Origin: Aestuarierythrobacter sp037968495
Lineage (GTDB): Bacteria; Pseudomonadota; Alphaproteobacteria; Sphingomonadales; Sphingomonadaceae
Direction of reading: 5' to 3'
NCBI GenBank assembly: GCA_037968495.1
Contig: JBBKVP010000020.1
Span: forward strand, 1-64,000
DNA length: 64,000 bases
How positions within the stretch are numbered: the first letter of the stretch is position 1; each line of letters opens with the position of its first letter. Below are positions 32,913 through 42,341 of this stretch, in pieces. Made by a program: the position numbers and the translations under genes. The notes beneath the pieces were generated by a model. That model had not been told where the DNA came from. It made no database searches and saw nothing but the letters and a program-made list of their open reading frames with translations.

Positions 32913-33895
32913 GGTGCACTGCGCGGGATCGCCGCTTCGGCCAGTATCAGCGAGAACCGGCCTTCGCTATCGGTCCAGCGTTCGCATGGTGTCCAACCGG
33001 CAGCGAGCAACATCATATAGCTGCTGCGCTGATCGAACTTGTGGCTGTTTTCGGTATGAATGGTCTCGCTCTTCGTCATCGTGAAATCGCTTCCGGCAAC
33101 GCTGAAGGTCAAATCCTCCTGCGCTTCCAGATGCATTTCGATGCGCGCGTAAAGATCCTCCCAGCGCGCGACATGGCGCAGCTTCTCGACCGGAATCGAC
33201 CCGCGCAGCTCACGATTGATCCGGCGGGCAAGGTTGAGATTGAACTCTGCAGTAACGCCTGCAGCGTCATCATAGGCAGCAGTCAGAACACCCTCATCCT
33301 TGATCAAATCCATGCCGATCAGGAGCATAGCCTCGTCACCCAAGGTACCACGCATTTCGCGCAGCAAGTCCACCGCCGTACGGGGAACCATATTGCCGAT
33401 GGTGGAGCCGGGAAAAAAGCCCAGCTTCGGCATGTTCGTAACCTCGTCGGGCAGTGCGACATGTTTGGTAAAGTCAGCCTCGACAGGATAGATCGGCAGG
33501 CCGGGAAACTTCACGGCCAGATCGGCAGCCGCAGCACGCAGAAAGTCACCCGAAATATCGAGCGGCACATAGGCCCCGGGATCAATCGCATCGAGTAGCA
33601 GCGGAGTTTTTACTGAACTGCCTGAGCCGAACTCCACGACTGCACGGCCCGGCCCGATGGCCTCTGCAAACTGGCTACCGCGATCGCGCAGAATTTCGGT
33701 CTCCGCCCGGGTCGGATAATATTCCGGAATGCCGGTAATGTCTTCGAACAACTGCGATCCGGCGTTATCGTAGAGCCAGCGCGCTGGGATCGCCTTTTGC
33801 GCTTCGGACAGGCCAGCCAGCACATCGGCGCGGAAGGCAAGGTCCACCCCGTCATCGCCGCGCTCAACGAGTTTCAAACCTTCATTGGCAGCCAT
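32909..33895 (-). CDS. egtD: L-histidine N-alpha-methyltransferase EgtD
   Basis: Methylates histidine three times with SAM to give hercynine, the first step of ergothioneine synthesis. The 328-residue protein from ATG 33895 has the DUF2260/EgtD core: ARWLYDNAGSQLFEDITGIP, YYPTRAETEIL, the SAM motif VEFGSGSSVKTPLLL, YVPLDIS, FFPGSTIGNM and FNLNLARRINREL. The ATG overlaps the egtB stop (TAATG), so translation is coupled to egtB. Confidence 0.95.
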   Translation of the reverse strand: MAANEGLKLVERGDDGVDLAFRADVLAGLSEAQKAIPARWLYDNAGSQLFEDITGIPEYYPTRAETEILRDRGSQFAEAIGPGRAVVEFGSGSSVKTPLLLDAIDPGAYVPLDISGDFLRAAAADLAVKFPGLPIYPVEADFTKHVALPDEVTNMPKLGFFPGSTIGNMVPRTAVDLLREMRGTLGDEAMLLIGMDLIKDEGVLTAAYDDAAGVTAEFNLNLARRINRELRGSIPVEKLRHVARWEDLYARIEMHLEAQEDLTFSVAGSDFTMTKSETIHTENSHKFDQRSSYMMLLAAGWTPCERWTDSEGRFSLILAEAAIPRSAP

Positions 33896-35136
33896 TAAAT
33901 ATCCTTCGCGAGGCGTAGTCCGGTGAACTGCCAACGCTGGTGGGGGTAGAAGAAATTGCGGTAACTGGAACGCGAATGCCCGCGCGCCGTGGCGCAGCTT
34001 GCGCCGCGCAGAACAAACTGCCCGGACATGAACTTGCCATTATATTCGCCAACCGCGCCTTCGGCGGTTTTGAAGCGCGGATAGGGGAGATAGGCGGAGC
34101 GGGTGAACTGCCAGCAGTCGCCGAACAGCGAAGCGCCGCCAGTGGGCATGACCGTGCCGCCATGTCCATCAAACTGATTGCCCCCGCCGGCATCTTGGGT
34201 TTGCGCGATGGCTTCCCATTCTAGCTCTGTCGGGAGACGTGCGCCCGCCCAAGTGGCGAAAGCATCAGCCTCATAATAAGATATGTGCGTGACTGGAGCA
34301 TTGGGATCGCGCGTTTGCCATCCAGCGTGGGTAAACTGGCGACCTTTATCATCCCAATAGAGCGGTGCAGAGATTGCCTCCGACTTAACCCAAACCCAGC
34401 CATCGGACAGCCAATGCGCGGCATTTGAATATCCGCCACCGGCAATGAATTCATCCCACTCACCGTTGGTCACTAGCCGTGATGAAAGAGCGAATGGCTC
34501 AAGCAGCACGCGATGCTGCGGGCCTTCATTGTCGAACGCAAAACCGCCGCCATAATGCCCGATCAGCGCGATGCCGCCGGGGTGACGTTGCCATTCCATA
34601 TCAAAAGCTTCAGCAGCCTCAGCCGCGCTGGCTTCCCACATTGATGGGGCCATTGGATTATGGAACAGAGCATGCTTGATATCGGTCAGCAGCAATTCCT
34701 GATGTTGCTGCTCATGCGCGATACCCAACTCCACCAGATCGGAATGCACCGGATCGCCCAAAAGAGGCTGCATCGCCGCATCGACATGCGCACGCCATTC
34801 GCGGATTTCATCCAGGGCCGGGCGTGAAAGCAAGCCGCGCGAGAAGCGATTTATCCGGTCGCCCTCGGCCTCATAATAAGAGTTGAACAGGAAAGGCCAA
34901 TTCTCATTGAAGAGATTATAGCCCGGCGCGTTATCGCGCAGCAGGAAAGTTTCCCAAAACCATGTCGTATGCGCCAGGTGCCATTTGGCGGGGCTGGCAT
35001 CTTCCATCGATTGCAGGGTAGCGTCGGCATCGCTTAGCGGAGCAACCAGAGCCTCACTCGTGTGGCGCAGATGAGCGTAACGACCAGCCAGTGGGGTTGA
35101 TTCGCTATGTGGATACTTCGGCTTGGCGTGCGGCAA
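33895..35136 (-). CDS. egtB: Ergothioneine biosynthesis sulfoxide synthase EgtB
   Basis: Iron enzyme that joins hercynine to a thiol donor (cysteine or gamma-glutamylcysteine) using oxygen. The 413-residue protein has an N-terminal DinB-like iron domain with the facial histidines in KWHLAHTTWFWE and AHEQQHQELLLTD, and a C-terminal FGE-sulfatase domain (GGFAFDNEGPQHRVL, ARLPTELEWEAIA, FVLRGASCATARGHSRSSYR). No ATG fits; TTG at 35136 is preceded by GGAGAG at good spacing. No egtA, egtC or egtE gene is adjacent, so the C-S lyase step must be encoded elsewhere. Confidence 0.94.
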   Translation of the reverse strand: MPHAKPKYPHSESTPLAGRYAHLRHTSEALVAPLSDADATLQSMEDASPAKWHLAHTTWFWETFLLRDNAPGYNLFNENWPFLFNSYYEAEGDRINRFSRGLLSRPALDEIREWRAHVDAAMQPLLGDPVHSDLVELGIAHEQQHQELLLTDIKHALFHNPMAPSMWEASAAEAAEAFDMEWQRHPGGIALIGHYGGGFAFDNEGPQHRVLLEPFALSSRLVTNGEWDEFIAGGGYSNAAHWLSDGWVWVKSEAISAPLYWDDKGRQFTHAGWQTRDPNAPVTHISYYEADAFATWAGARLPTELEWEAIAQTQDAGGGNQFDGHGGTVMPTGGASLFGDCWQFTRSAYLPYPRFKTAEGAVGEYNGKFMSGQFVLRGASCATARGHSRSSYRNFFYPHQRWQFTGLRLAKDI

Positions 35137-35239
35137 AGTGCTCTCCGGTGCGGCCTACAACCGGAACATGGCCGATTTTCCTACCGGTTTAAAGCTCTGC
35201 CTGCCGATGTGTTCCGAAAGATTTGCTTCGAAAGAGTAA

Positions 35240-36631
35240 TCAAGCCGCCTTGCGCGAACGCTCGGTTGCTTCGTCGTTCAGCAATTCTGCAATCTTAAAC
35301 GCCAATTCCAGCGACTGCGCAGCGTTGAGGCGCGGGTCACAATGCGTGTGATAACGATCCGAAAGTCCCGCGTCGGTGATGGCAATGCCGCCGCCGGTGC
35401 ATTCGGTCACATCCTGACCGGTCATTTCGATATGCACGCCGCCAGCATGGGTGCCCTCAGCGCGGTGGACATTAAAGAAGCCCTGCACCTCGGTCATAAT
35501 CCGGTCGAAGGGGCGGGTTTTGTAACCGCTATCCGCCTTAATCACATTGCCGTGCATCGGGTCGCATGACCAGACAACCGGATGCCCCTCGGCTTTCACC
35601 GCGCGCACCAGCTTGGGCAAGCCAGCCTCGACCTTATCATGCCCGAAGCGGCTGATCAGCGTAATGCGTCCGGCCTCGCGGCCCGGGTTCAGCGTATCGA
35701 GCAATTTCATCAGCACATTCGGCTCCATAGAAGGGCCGCATTTCATGCCCAGCGGATTGCCGATGCCGCGCGCAAATTCCACATGGGCGCTGCCTTCGAA
35801 GCGGGTGCGGTCACCGATCCACAACATATGGGCGCTGGTGTCGTACCAATCGCCGGTCAGGCTATCGCGGCGAGTCATCGCCTGCTCGTAAGGGAGCAAC
35901 AACGCCTCGTGACTCGTGTGGAAACTGGTGCCCTGCAATTGCGGCACGGTTGCGGGATCAACGCCGCATGCTTCCATAAAGTCGAGCGCCTCGCCTATGC
36001 GCACAGAAATTTCGTCGAACTTTTCGGCCCATGGGCTGCGGCCCATAAAGTCGAGAGTCCACTGGTGGACCTGACGCAGATTGGCGTAACCGCCGCCCGC
36101 AAAGGCGCGCAGCAGGTTGAGCGTTGCGGCCGCTTGAGAGTAAGCGCGCACCATGCGCTCTGGGTCATTGCGTCGCGTTTCCGGGTCAAATTCGATACCA
36201 TTCACATTGTCACCAAAGTAACTCGGCAGCGTGACTCCATCTTTCGTTTCAGTGTCGGAGCTACGCGGTTTCGCAAATTGCCCGGCGATGCGGCCAACTT
36301 TTACCACCGGCAGCTTGCCTGCAAATGTCAGGACCACAGCCATCTGCAGCAGCACGCGGAAGGTGTCGCGGATGTTATTCGGGTGGAATTCCGCAAAACT
36401 TTCGGCGCAATCACCGCCTTGCAGCAGGAACGCCTCGCCATTGGCCACTTCCGCCAGACTAGCCTTCAGTGCGCGCGCTTCACCGGCGAAAACCAGCGGC
36501 GGATAATTGGCAAGTGTCTGTTCCGCAGCGGCAAGCGCGCCCGCATCGAGATAGGTCGGCAAATGCCGTGCCTCGTGCGATTTCCAGCTATCCGGCGTCC
36601 AGTTACTGCTCACTTCAAATCCTGACATCAT
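35240..36631 (-). CDS. Class II DAHP synthase
   Basis: 3-deoxy-7-phosphoheptulonate synthase, entry to the shikimate pathway, condensing PEP with erythrose 4-phosphate. The 463 residues match the class II (plant/AroAII) type in length and motifs: NWTPDSWKSHEARHLPTY, FLLQGGDCAESFAEF, VKVGRIAGQFAKPRS, GTSFHTSHEALLLPYE, ISRFGHDKVE, CDPMHGN and HIEMTGQDVTEC. Two adjacent in-frame ATGs (36631, 36628) can start it. It precedes egtB on the same strand by 103 bases. Confidence 0.93.
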   Translation of the reverse strand: MMSGFEVSSNWTPDSWKSHEARHLPTYLDAGALAAAEQTLANYPPLVFAGEARALKASLAEVANGEAFLLQGGDCAESFAEFHPNNIRDTFRVLLQMAVVLTFAGKLPVVKVGRIAGQFAKPRSSDTETKDGVTLPSYFGDNVNGIEFDPETRRNDPERMVRAYSQAAATLNLLRAFAGGGYANLRQVHQWTLDFMGRSPWAEKFDEISVRIGEALDFMEACGVDPATVPQLQGTSFHTSHEALLLPYEQAMTRRDSLTGDWYDTSAHMLWIGDRTRFEGSAHVEFARGIGNPLGMKCGPSMEPNVLMKLLDTLNPGREAGRITLISRFGHDKVEAGLPKLVRAVKAEGHPVVWSCDPMHGNVIKADSGYKTRPFDRIMTEVQGFFNVHRAEGTHAGGVHIEMTGQDVTECTGGGIAITDAGLSDRYHTHCDPRLNAAQSLELAFKIAELLNDEATERSRKAA

Positions 36632-36740
36632 TGTGGGACGCGCGCTCTACGCCGCCCGTTGCCCAATTGCAAAGGCATTCAAATGCAAAGCGAAGCTGCC
36701 TGCAAGCGCAATTTTATTTCGAGCTTGAGAAGCGAGGCTA

Positions 36741-39734
36741 TTACCTGCCTGCTTCAATCTCCCTAGTTATTGGAGCGGCAGCCGGAGCTGTCGCCGCACC
36801 CTTGGCAAGCTCTGCTCCCTCAGGAATGATCGCCACCTGATAGGCTGGACGTGAGGAAAGGAAGCGCTGGGCCAGCACTTGCATCGCTGTCGGCGAAGTG
36901 ACCGTATAATCATTCAGCAAAGTACGGATCAGCTGCACGCGGCGGGGATCACCGGTCGCGCCTTCGAGCTGATACAGCCAGAACATATTGCCGGTCGATG
37001 CGCGGCTGATGAGCTGTTTCAGCGGCTCGGTCACGCGTTCCAGTTCGTCCTCGGTCGGCGGATTTTCGGCCAGATCTTTCGCGATTGCTTCGGTTGCTGC
37101 GAAGAACGCAGGCACATCCTTTGGCTGCAATTGCGCAACCGCAGTGATTTTGCCGCCAGCATCTACATCAACCGGCCAGCTAGAGGCGACTTGCGGGGAA
37201 TAGCTTGCCCCTGCCCGTTCGCGCATTTCGTCCATCAAGCGGTTGTTGAACAGACGGGTCAGAATTTCCAATTGACGGGAAATACGGATGCCGTCGACGC
37301 CTGCGCCGCTAGGCCATGACACCACTGCAGCGGCCTGATTGGCATCGCCGCGATGGCGCAAGATCGTGGGCTCGGTTTGCACCGCCGGGAAGTCTAGCGT
37401 TCGGGCCAGTGCTTCGGCGGGAATTGGCTCGCGCTTCGGCAATGCGCCAAAAGTCTTAGCCAGCGCCGCAACGGCTTCATCGCGGTCGAATTCACCGAAA
37501 ACCATCACTTCGACAGGGCCCTGCTTCAGCAGCGGTTCCCACACTTCGCGGAAGCCTTCGGGCGTTACCTTCTCCAGCATGTCAGGCGTTGCTGTTGCAA
37601 AACGCGGATCGCTGTTGCGCAGTAGGTAATCGAGATCACGCTGCAATAGCGCGCCCGGGCTGGTGGCAAAGCTTTCATAGGCGAGCGAACCGGCGGCCTT
37701 GGCGCGGGCAATGGGGTTGGCATCCCAGCGCGGCATGCCAAGCTTGGCCGCGAATAAATACAGTTGGTCGGCGAGGTCTTCTTTGCGAGTCTGGGCATCG
37801 AGCGAAAACACCGCTTCTTCGATCCCGAATTCAAAGCCTAGTTTGCGGCCGGTAGAAATCCGGTCGAGCTCTTCCTCGCCCAATGGGCCGACACCGGCGC
37901 TAATCAGCGCATCTTCACCAAGCTGCACATAGGCTGCATCTTCCGGTCCGAACGCGCGGTAGCCGGAACCAAAGCGGACCTTCACAGCCACGCGCCCGGG
38001 CTCGGCATCGCTGACCCACAGCATCGCCTTTATGCCATTATCAAACGTGATGGTCTCAATACCAAGCAGGCCAAGCGGTCCTTGCTCCGCAACTGTGCCG
38101 GGATCGCCGATTATCGGTAGGTCAGCGAAATTGACTGTAGCCGCCGCAACGCGCGACGAACCGTCAGCTTCCACCGGCAGCAGCAACGCTGTTTTCAGGC
38201 TGGCTTCGTCTGCCTCGCCCGCTTGGGGCGTGACATATACAGAGCGGATGACGTCGCCTTTGAATAGCTCGCGAGTCATGGCGAGCACTTCATCGGGATT
38301 GAGCCGGTCTTTCATACCGCGAAAGACATCCAGAATGACTTCGGGTGCTGCGGTTGTCTCTCGAATGTCGACAGCGCTTACAATGTCATCGGCCAGATCG
38401 GCACCTGACATTACGTCACGTTCGGCAACGCGGCTTGCAAATGCGATGTCGAACTCTGCAGCCTCGCGGTCGATTTCTTCCTGCGTCGGCGGATTAGCAA
38501 TGGCATCGGCGATTACGCCGCGCGCATCATTCAGCGCAGCCTCCCAATCATCCGTCAGCGGTGCGAGCGAGAGGAATGTCGCATCGGTCGAGCGGCTGAC
38601 ATCATCTTGTTGCACCTGCGCATAGAGATAGCTGCCGCCTGCCCGGGCACGCTTTTCCAAGCGGCGGTTGATGATAGCCTGACTAAGAACGCCCAGCAGC
38701 AAGCCTTCATTATAGACGATAGTATCTTCCACTGTTCGCCACGGACGCAGAACCGCCCATGTGACCGTGCGCGGCAAGTCTGGTTCAACTAAAACGGCTG
38801 TCTCGCCAACGGGATTTTCCGCATCAGCGCCTGCAGGCGCGACCGGATCGCCGAAATTCGGTGCTGGTGTCAGCGCGCCCTTGCCCTGCCAATCACCGAA
38901 GTATTTTTCGATCAGGCTAGCGAGCAACTTGGGATCTGTGTCACCTGCGACAGAGATCACGGTGTTTTCAGGCCGGTACCAGCGCGAATGGAATGCCTTG
39001 ATGGCTTCCTGCGATGCCCCTTCGAGCGTTTCGACTGTGCCGATGGGACTGCGCGTTGCCAGCCGCTGTCCGGCAAACAACGTGCCGCGCGTCATATCGG
39101 AAACGCGCTGGGCCGGGCCGCCACGTTCGCGCATTTCAGCCAGAACAATCGGCACTTCTGCGCGAAGGTTCGCGGTGGATAGAGCTGGTTCACGGATCAT
39201 GCCGGAAAGCAGCTTGAAGCTCTCCTCCAGCTTTGCCGGCGTCATGTTTGGCAAATCAAGCTTATAAACAGTATGCGTCGGACTGGTTTCCGCGTTTGTG
39301 TCGCTGCCGAAACTCGCACCCAGACGCTGCCATGTGCGGATCGCCTGACCTTCTTCGAGATATTTGCTTTCGCGAAACAGCAGATGCTCGATCAAATGGG
39401 CAAAGCCGCGCTCGTCGTCTTCCTCATGCAAGGAACCTGCGTCGATTCTAACACGGATCGAAACCTGATCAGGTGGCACGCCGTTTTCGCGCGTTGCATA
39501 GCGCAGGCCATTATCCATCTCGCCAAACATCCATTCGCGGTCGACCGGAATATCGCTGTTCCGGTATAGCCAAGGAGTTTCATCGCCGGTTTGAAGCGCT
39601 TTGGGTTCGGGCGCTTGCAAGTCGGCAGTTTCTGCCGGTGCCGGCTCAACAGTCTGCGCATGACCTTGTTGGGCCAACATCAGCAGCGGAAGGGTTAAGG
39701 CGAGACGGCGCATTGCACGCGAAAAGTTGCTCAT
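36741..39734 (-). CDS. M16 family zinc metallopeptidase (insulinase-like)
   Basis: A 997-residue exported peptidase. ATG 39734 places a signal peptide at residues 1-26 (cut after GHAQ). The zinc motif is the inverted HLIEH at 113-117, with the downstream glutamate expected near residue 190 in the ESFKLLSGM region. The protein spans two M16 tandem halves, the second inactive, as in pitrilysin and the PqqL-like enzymes. The active half sits at residues 65-520. The substrate is unknown; periplasmic peptide turnover is likely. The downstream DAHP synthase is 109 bases away on the same strand. Confidence 0.9.
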   Translation of the reverse strand: MSNFSRAMRRLALTLPLLMLAQQGHAQTVEPAPAETADLQAPEPKALQTGDETPWLYRNSDIPVDREWMFGEMDNGLRYATRENGVPPDQVSIRVRIDAGSLHEEDDERGFAHLIEHLLFRESKYLEEGQAIRTWQRLGASFGSDTNAETSPTHTVYKLDLPNMTPAKLEESFKLLSGMIREPALSTANLRAEVPIVLAEMRERGGPAQRVSDMTRGTLFAGQRLATRSPIGTVETLEGASQEAIKAFHSRWYRPENTVISVAGDTDPKLLASLIEKYFGDWQGKGALTPAPNFGDPVAPAGADAENPVGETAVLVEPDLPRTVTWAVLRPWRTVEDTIVYNEGLLLGVLSQAIINRRLEKRARAGGSYLYAQVQQDDVSRSTDATFLSLAPLTDDWEAALNDARGVIADAIANPPTQEEIDREAAEFDIAFASRVAERDVMSGADLADDIVSAVDIRETTAAPEVILDVFRGMKDRLNPDEVLAMTRELFKGDVIRSVYVTPQAGEADEASLKTALLLPVEADGSSRVAAATVNFADLPIIGDPGTVAEQGPLGLLGIETITFDNGIKAMLWVSDAEPGRVAVKVRFGSGYRAFGPEDAAYVQLGEDALISAGVGPLGEEELDRISTGRKLGFEFGIEEAVFSLDAQTRKEDLADQLYLFAAKLGMPRWDANPIARAKAAGSLAYESFATSPGALLQRDLDYLLRNSDPRFATATPDMLEKVTPEGFREVWEPLLKQGPVEVMVFGEFDRDEAVAALAKTFGALPKREPIPAEALARTLDFPAVQTEPTILRHRGDANQAAAVVSWPSGAGVDGIRISRQLEILTRLFNNRLMDEMRERAGASYSPQVASSWPVDVDAGGKITAVAQLQPKDVPAFFAATEAIAKDLAENPPTEDELERVTEPLKQLISRASTGNMFWLYQLEGATGDPRRVQLIRTLLNDYTVTSPTAMQVLAQRFLSSRPAYQVAIIPEGAELAKGAATAPAAAPITREIEAGR

Positions 39735-39847
39735 TGCGCGAATATAGGGAGCTGTTGGGTGAAGGATAAGTGAATGGCGCAAATTGTTGCGGCGACTTGG
39801 GGCGCCTCCCACTTGCCCCGCCTCATTGCGGCTCCTACATCATACCC

Positions 39848-40426
39848 ATGTATATTGAGACAGAAACAACGCCCAATCCCGCTACGCTGAAATTCATGCC
39901 GGGTCAGCCCGTCATGACCTCGGGCACGCGCGATTTTTCCTCGCCCGAAGCGGCAGAGGCCTCTCCGCTCGCGCAGGCGATCTTCGACACTGGCGAAGTT
40001 GTGAATGTATTTTTCGGCAGCAATTTTGTCGCTGTAACCGCTGCGCCAGGCGCTGATTGGTCCGCGCTCAAGGGCATGGTTGTTTCCGTGTTGCTGGACC
40101 ATTTCGTATCCGAAGCACCGCTGTTTAATGAAGCCAGCGGCAATGGCATTGCTGTTCCGCCCGAAGACGAAGCAGTCGATGGCGATGACCCCGCAAACGC
40201 GGAAATCGTCGAGCAGATTCATGAATTGCTCGAAACACGCATTCGCCCGGCCGTCGCCAATGATGGCGGCGATATCGTCTATCGCGGCTTCCGCGAAGGC
40301 GTGGTCTATTTGCAAATGCAAGGCGCCTGCGCTGGCTGCCCATCCAGCACTGCGACGTTAAAACATGGGATCGAAAGCCTGCTGAAACATTATATACCTG
40401 AGGTGGACGAAGTTCGCGCCGCCTAA
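39848..40426 (+). CDS. nfuA: NifU-family Fe-S scaffold/carrier protein
   Basis: A 192-residue protein with an N-terminal Nfu domain (YIETETTPNPATLKFMPGQP, FDTGEVVNVFFGSNFVAV) and a C-terminal NifU domain with the CxxC cluster site in MQGACAGCPSSTATLKHGIE. It matches mitochondrial-type NFU1 carriers that deliver 4Fe-4S clusters to targets such as MiaB and lipoate synthase; a MiaB is encoded 4 kb downstream. ATG 39848 is preferred because it begins the conserved MYIETE. RutE-like follows after 16 bases. Confidence 0.92.
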   Translation: MYIETETTPNPATLKFMPGQPVMTSGTRDFSSPEAAEASPLAQAIFDTGEVVNVFFGSNFVAVTAAPGADWSALKGMVVSVLLDHFVSEAPLFNEASGNGIAVPPEDEAVDGDDPANAEIVEQIHELLETRIRPAVANDGGDIVYRGFREGVVYLQMQGACAGCPSSTATLKHGIESLLKHYIPEVDEVRAA

Positions 40427-40442
40427 AGGAGACAGGGTTTCG

Positions 40443-41051
40443 ATGACTAAGCAGTTCCACGACAATATTCTTTCGGCCGATGCGCTGGATCAGATTTTCC
40501 GCGAAGCGCGCAGCTATAATGGCTGGCAGGACAAACCTGTTTCCAAAGAACAGATCGAGCAAATTTATGATCTGATGAAGATGGCCCCGACCTCTGCCAA
40601 CATGCAGCCGGGCCGGTTCATCTGGTGCCATTCGCAAGAGTCGAAAGACCGGCTGGCGGCACATGCTTCGGACGGTAATAAGGAGAAGGTGAAGGCCGCT
40701 CCTGTCACAGTTATCATCGGTTACGACATCGAATTCCATGAAGAACTGCCTTGGCTGTTCCCGCATACCGATGCGAAGAGCTGGTTCGAAGGCAACGAAG
40801 AGGGCCGCATCGAAGGGGCCAAGCGCAACTCCGCCTTGCAAGGTGCTTATCTTATGCTTGCCGCGCGTTCGATCGGGCTCGACTGCGGGCCGATGTCAGG
40901 TGTCGATCTGGAAGCGGTTACTGGCGACTTCTTCGCTGATGAGCCCCGCGTTCGGGCCGACTGGATTTGCTCGTTTGGCTATGGCGATCCATCGTCGATC
41001 TTTGATCGCAGCCCGCGCCCTGACTTCGATAAATTCAACCTGATCGCCTGA
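40443..41051 (+). CDS. rutE: RutE-like malonic semialdehyde reductase (nitroreductase family)
   Basis: A 202-residue flavoprotein of the RutE subgroup of NAD(P)H nitroreductases. Conserved stretches: ARSYNGWQDKPVSKEQI, LMKMAPTSANMQPGRFIW, RRNSALQGAYLMLAARSIGLD (partly, as RNSALQGAYLML) and PMSGVD. E. coli RutE reduces malonic semialdehyde in pyrimidine breakdown; no other rut genes are here, so the true substrate may differ. AAAGGAG precedes the ATG. Confidence 0.85.
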   Translation: MTKQFHDNILSADALDQIFREARSYNGWQDKPVSKEQIEQIYDLMKMAPTSANMQPGRFIWCHSQESKDRLAAHASDGNKEKVKAAPVTVIIGYDIEFHEELPWLFPHTDAKSWFEGNEEGRIEGAKRNSALQGAYLMLAARSIGLDCGPMSGVDLEAVTGDFFADEPRVRADWICSFGYGDPSSIFDRSPRPDFDKFNLIA

Positions 41052-41072
41052 ACGCGGCACTAAGGGGCAGGC

Positions 41073-41693
41073 GTGCGGACACTCGCAATAGATTGTGCGA
41101 CCGAGGCCTGCTCCGTCGCCCTGTTCGACAATGCAGGCTTTCTGGCCGGCAAACATGTCGTGCTAGGCCGCGGTCATGCAGAACGCCTGATCCCGATGAT
41201 CGCCGACTTGCCTCAGCGCGGTAAGGCTGACCGGATTGCCGTTTCAATCGGCCCCGGCAGCTTTACTGGCGTGAGGATCGGCATTGCTGCTGCCCGCGCG
41301 CTGGGTGTGGCATGGCAAGTGCCGGTTGTGGGTTTTCCAACTCTAGCGCTGGTTGCTGCGATGGCGAGACGCGAGCATCCGGATCAGGCGGTCACCGTGT
41401 GCATGACGGCCGGACACGGACAGTGGTTCATCCAGAACTTCGATTCCGCCGGGATGCCCGTTGATGAACTTGCCTCGCTTAGTCTCGAAGAAGCGGTCCG
41501 TTCGGCAACCGCATCGCTTTTTGCAGGCACACAGGCGGAGGCGCTGCGCGATATGCGCGGATCAGGCGAGGCCTTGCAAATACATCCTGATGCCAGCCAG
41601 TTCGATTTGCTGCCCGCCACCATCATCAGCGATCAAGTGCGCCCACTCTATGGCCGCGCCCCTGATGCGAAGCTGCCCGCCCAGAAATCATGA
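41073..41693 (+). CDS. tsaB: tRNA threonylcarbamoyladenosine biosynthesis protein TsaB
   Basis: TsaB partners TsaD and TsaE in transferring the threonylcarbamoyl group to A37 of ANN-decoding tRNAs. The 206-residue ASKHA-fold protein begins TLAIDCATEACSVALF and has RHAERLIPMI-like GHAERLIPMI and VSIGPGSFTGVRIGIAAAR. The start is GTG at 41073 behind AGGGGCAG. Its end overlaps rimI by four bases (ATGA), the common tsaB-rimI pairing. Confidence 0.93.
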   Translation: MRTLAIDCATEACSVALFDNAGFLAGKHVVLGRGHAERLIPMIADLPQRGKADRIAVSIGPGSFTGVRIGIAAARALGVAWQVPVVGFPTLALVAAMARREHPDQAVTVCMTAGHGQWFIQNFDSAGMPVDELASLSLEEAVRSATASLFAGTQAEALRDMRGSGEALQIHPDASQFDLLPATIISDQVRPLYGRAPDAKLPAQKS

Positions 41694-42148
41694 TGGACGA
41701 TATCGACCGGATCATGCGGGTCATGGACGCTGCCTTCGATCCCAAATGGGGCGAAGCTTGGTCCCGCCGCCAGATCGAGGACGCGCTGCAATTTCCGCAT
41801 ACGACTTACCGTATCGTCGGGAATCATGGTAACTTTCAAGTAAAAGAAGGTCTTGCAGCCGGCTTTACATTGTCGCGCCGTGTTGCTGATGAAGAAGAGC
41901 TCCTTCTCATCGCAGTTGACCCAGCGTACCGCAATCAGGGTATTGGCGCATCATTGCTTTCTGAATTTATAAGAAATGCAAAGTTAGCGGGCGTCAGACG
42001 TTTGTTTCTTGAAATGCGCGACAACAATCCTGCCGAATCGCTATATTTGACCGCAGGATTCGCACCAATCGGTCGGCGCGCCAGTTACTATAAATTGACC
42101 AGTGGGGACTGTCTGGATGCAATAACTCTTGCATTAGATGTGGAATAA
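41690..42148 (+). CDS. rimI: Ribosomal protein S18-alanine N-acetyltransferase-like GNAT
   Basis: A 152-residue GNAT acetyltransferase with the acetyl-CoA loop YRNQGIGASLL and the RimI-type ending RRLFLEMRDNNPAESLYLTAGF, IGRRASYY. Position directly after tsaB is the standard place for rimI. The 3' two thirds of the gene (from about 41830) use visibly more AT-rich codons than the flanking genes, and the AT-richness continues into the intergenic region before mucR. Confidence 0.88.
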   Translation: MMDDIDRIMRVMDAAFDPKWGEAWSRRQIEDALQFPHTTYRIVGNHGNFQVKEGLAAGFTLSRRVADEEELLLIAVDPAYRNQGIGASLLSEFIRNAKLAGVRRLFLEMRDNNPAESLYLTAGFAPIGRRASYYKLTSGDCLDAITLALDVE

Positions 42149-42155
42149 CCGGGCA

Positions 42156-42204
42156 CTTTAAATAAATACCCTATATAAAACAGTAATAAGTAGTATTTGT
42201 GCTA
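42156..42204. promoter_or_regulatory. AT-rich tract upstream of mucR, candidate MucR binding region
   Basis: About 50 bases with many TpA steps (TTTAAATAAATA, TATATAAAACAG, TAATAAGTAGTA) in an otherwise GC-rich surrounding. MucR/Ros regulators bind AT-rich DNA with TpA steps and commonly repress their own promoters, so autoregulation is plausible; this is inference. Confidence 0.3.
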
Positions 42205-42341
42205 TTGAGTCGCTTCAAATCCCCAATTAATAGTTGGCGTGAGATCTCCATACCCTCGGTGATCCGGTCGCAAAACCCCGTGTAGCCAATCCGTGCTTGA
42301 CCAAGTCAATGCGCCGAATCAGGCGAAATTTAGGAACTCGA

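Noticed and set aside
35582..36625. 347-codon plus-strand open frame
   Set aside because: It lies entirely opposite the DAHP synthase gene; it is a GC-driven shadow with no family resemblance.
39731..40841. Long minus-strand frames over nfuA and the RutE-like gene
   Set aside because: They are antisense to genes with clear family motifs and have no protein-like features of their own.
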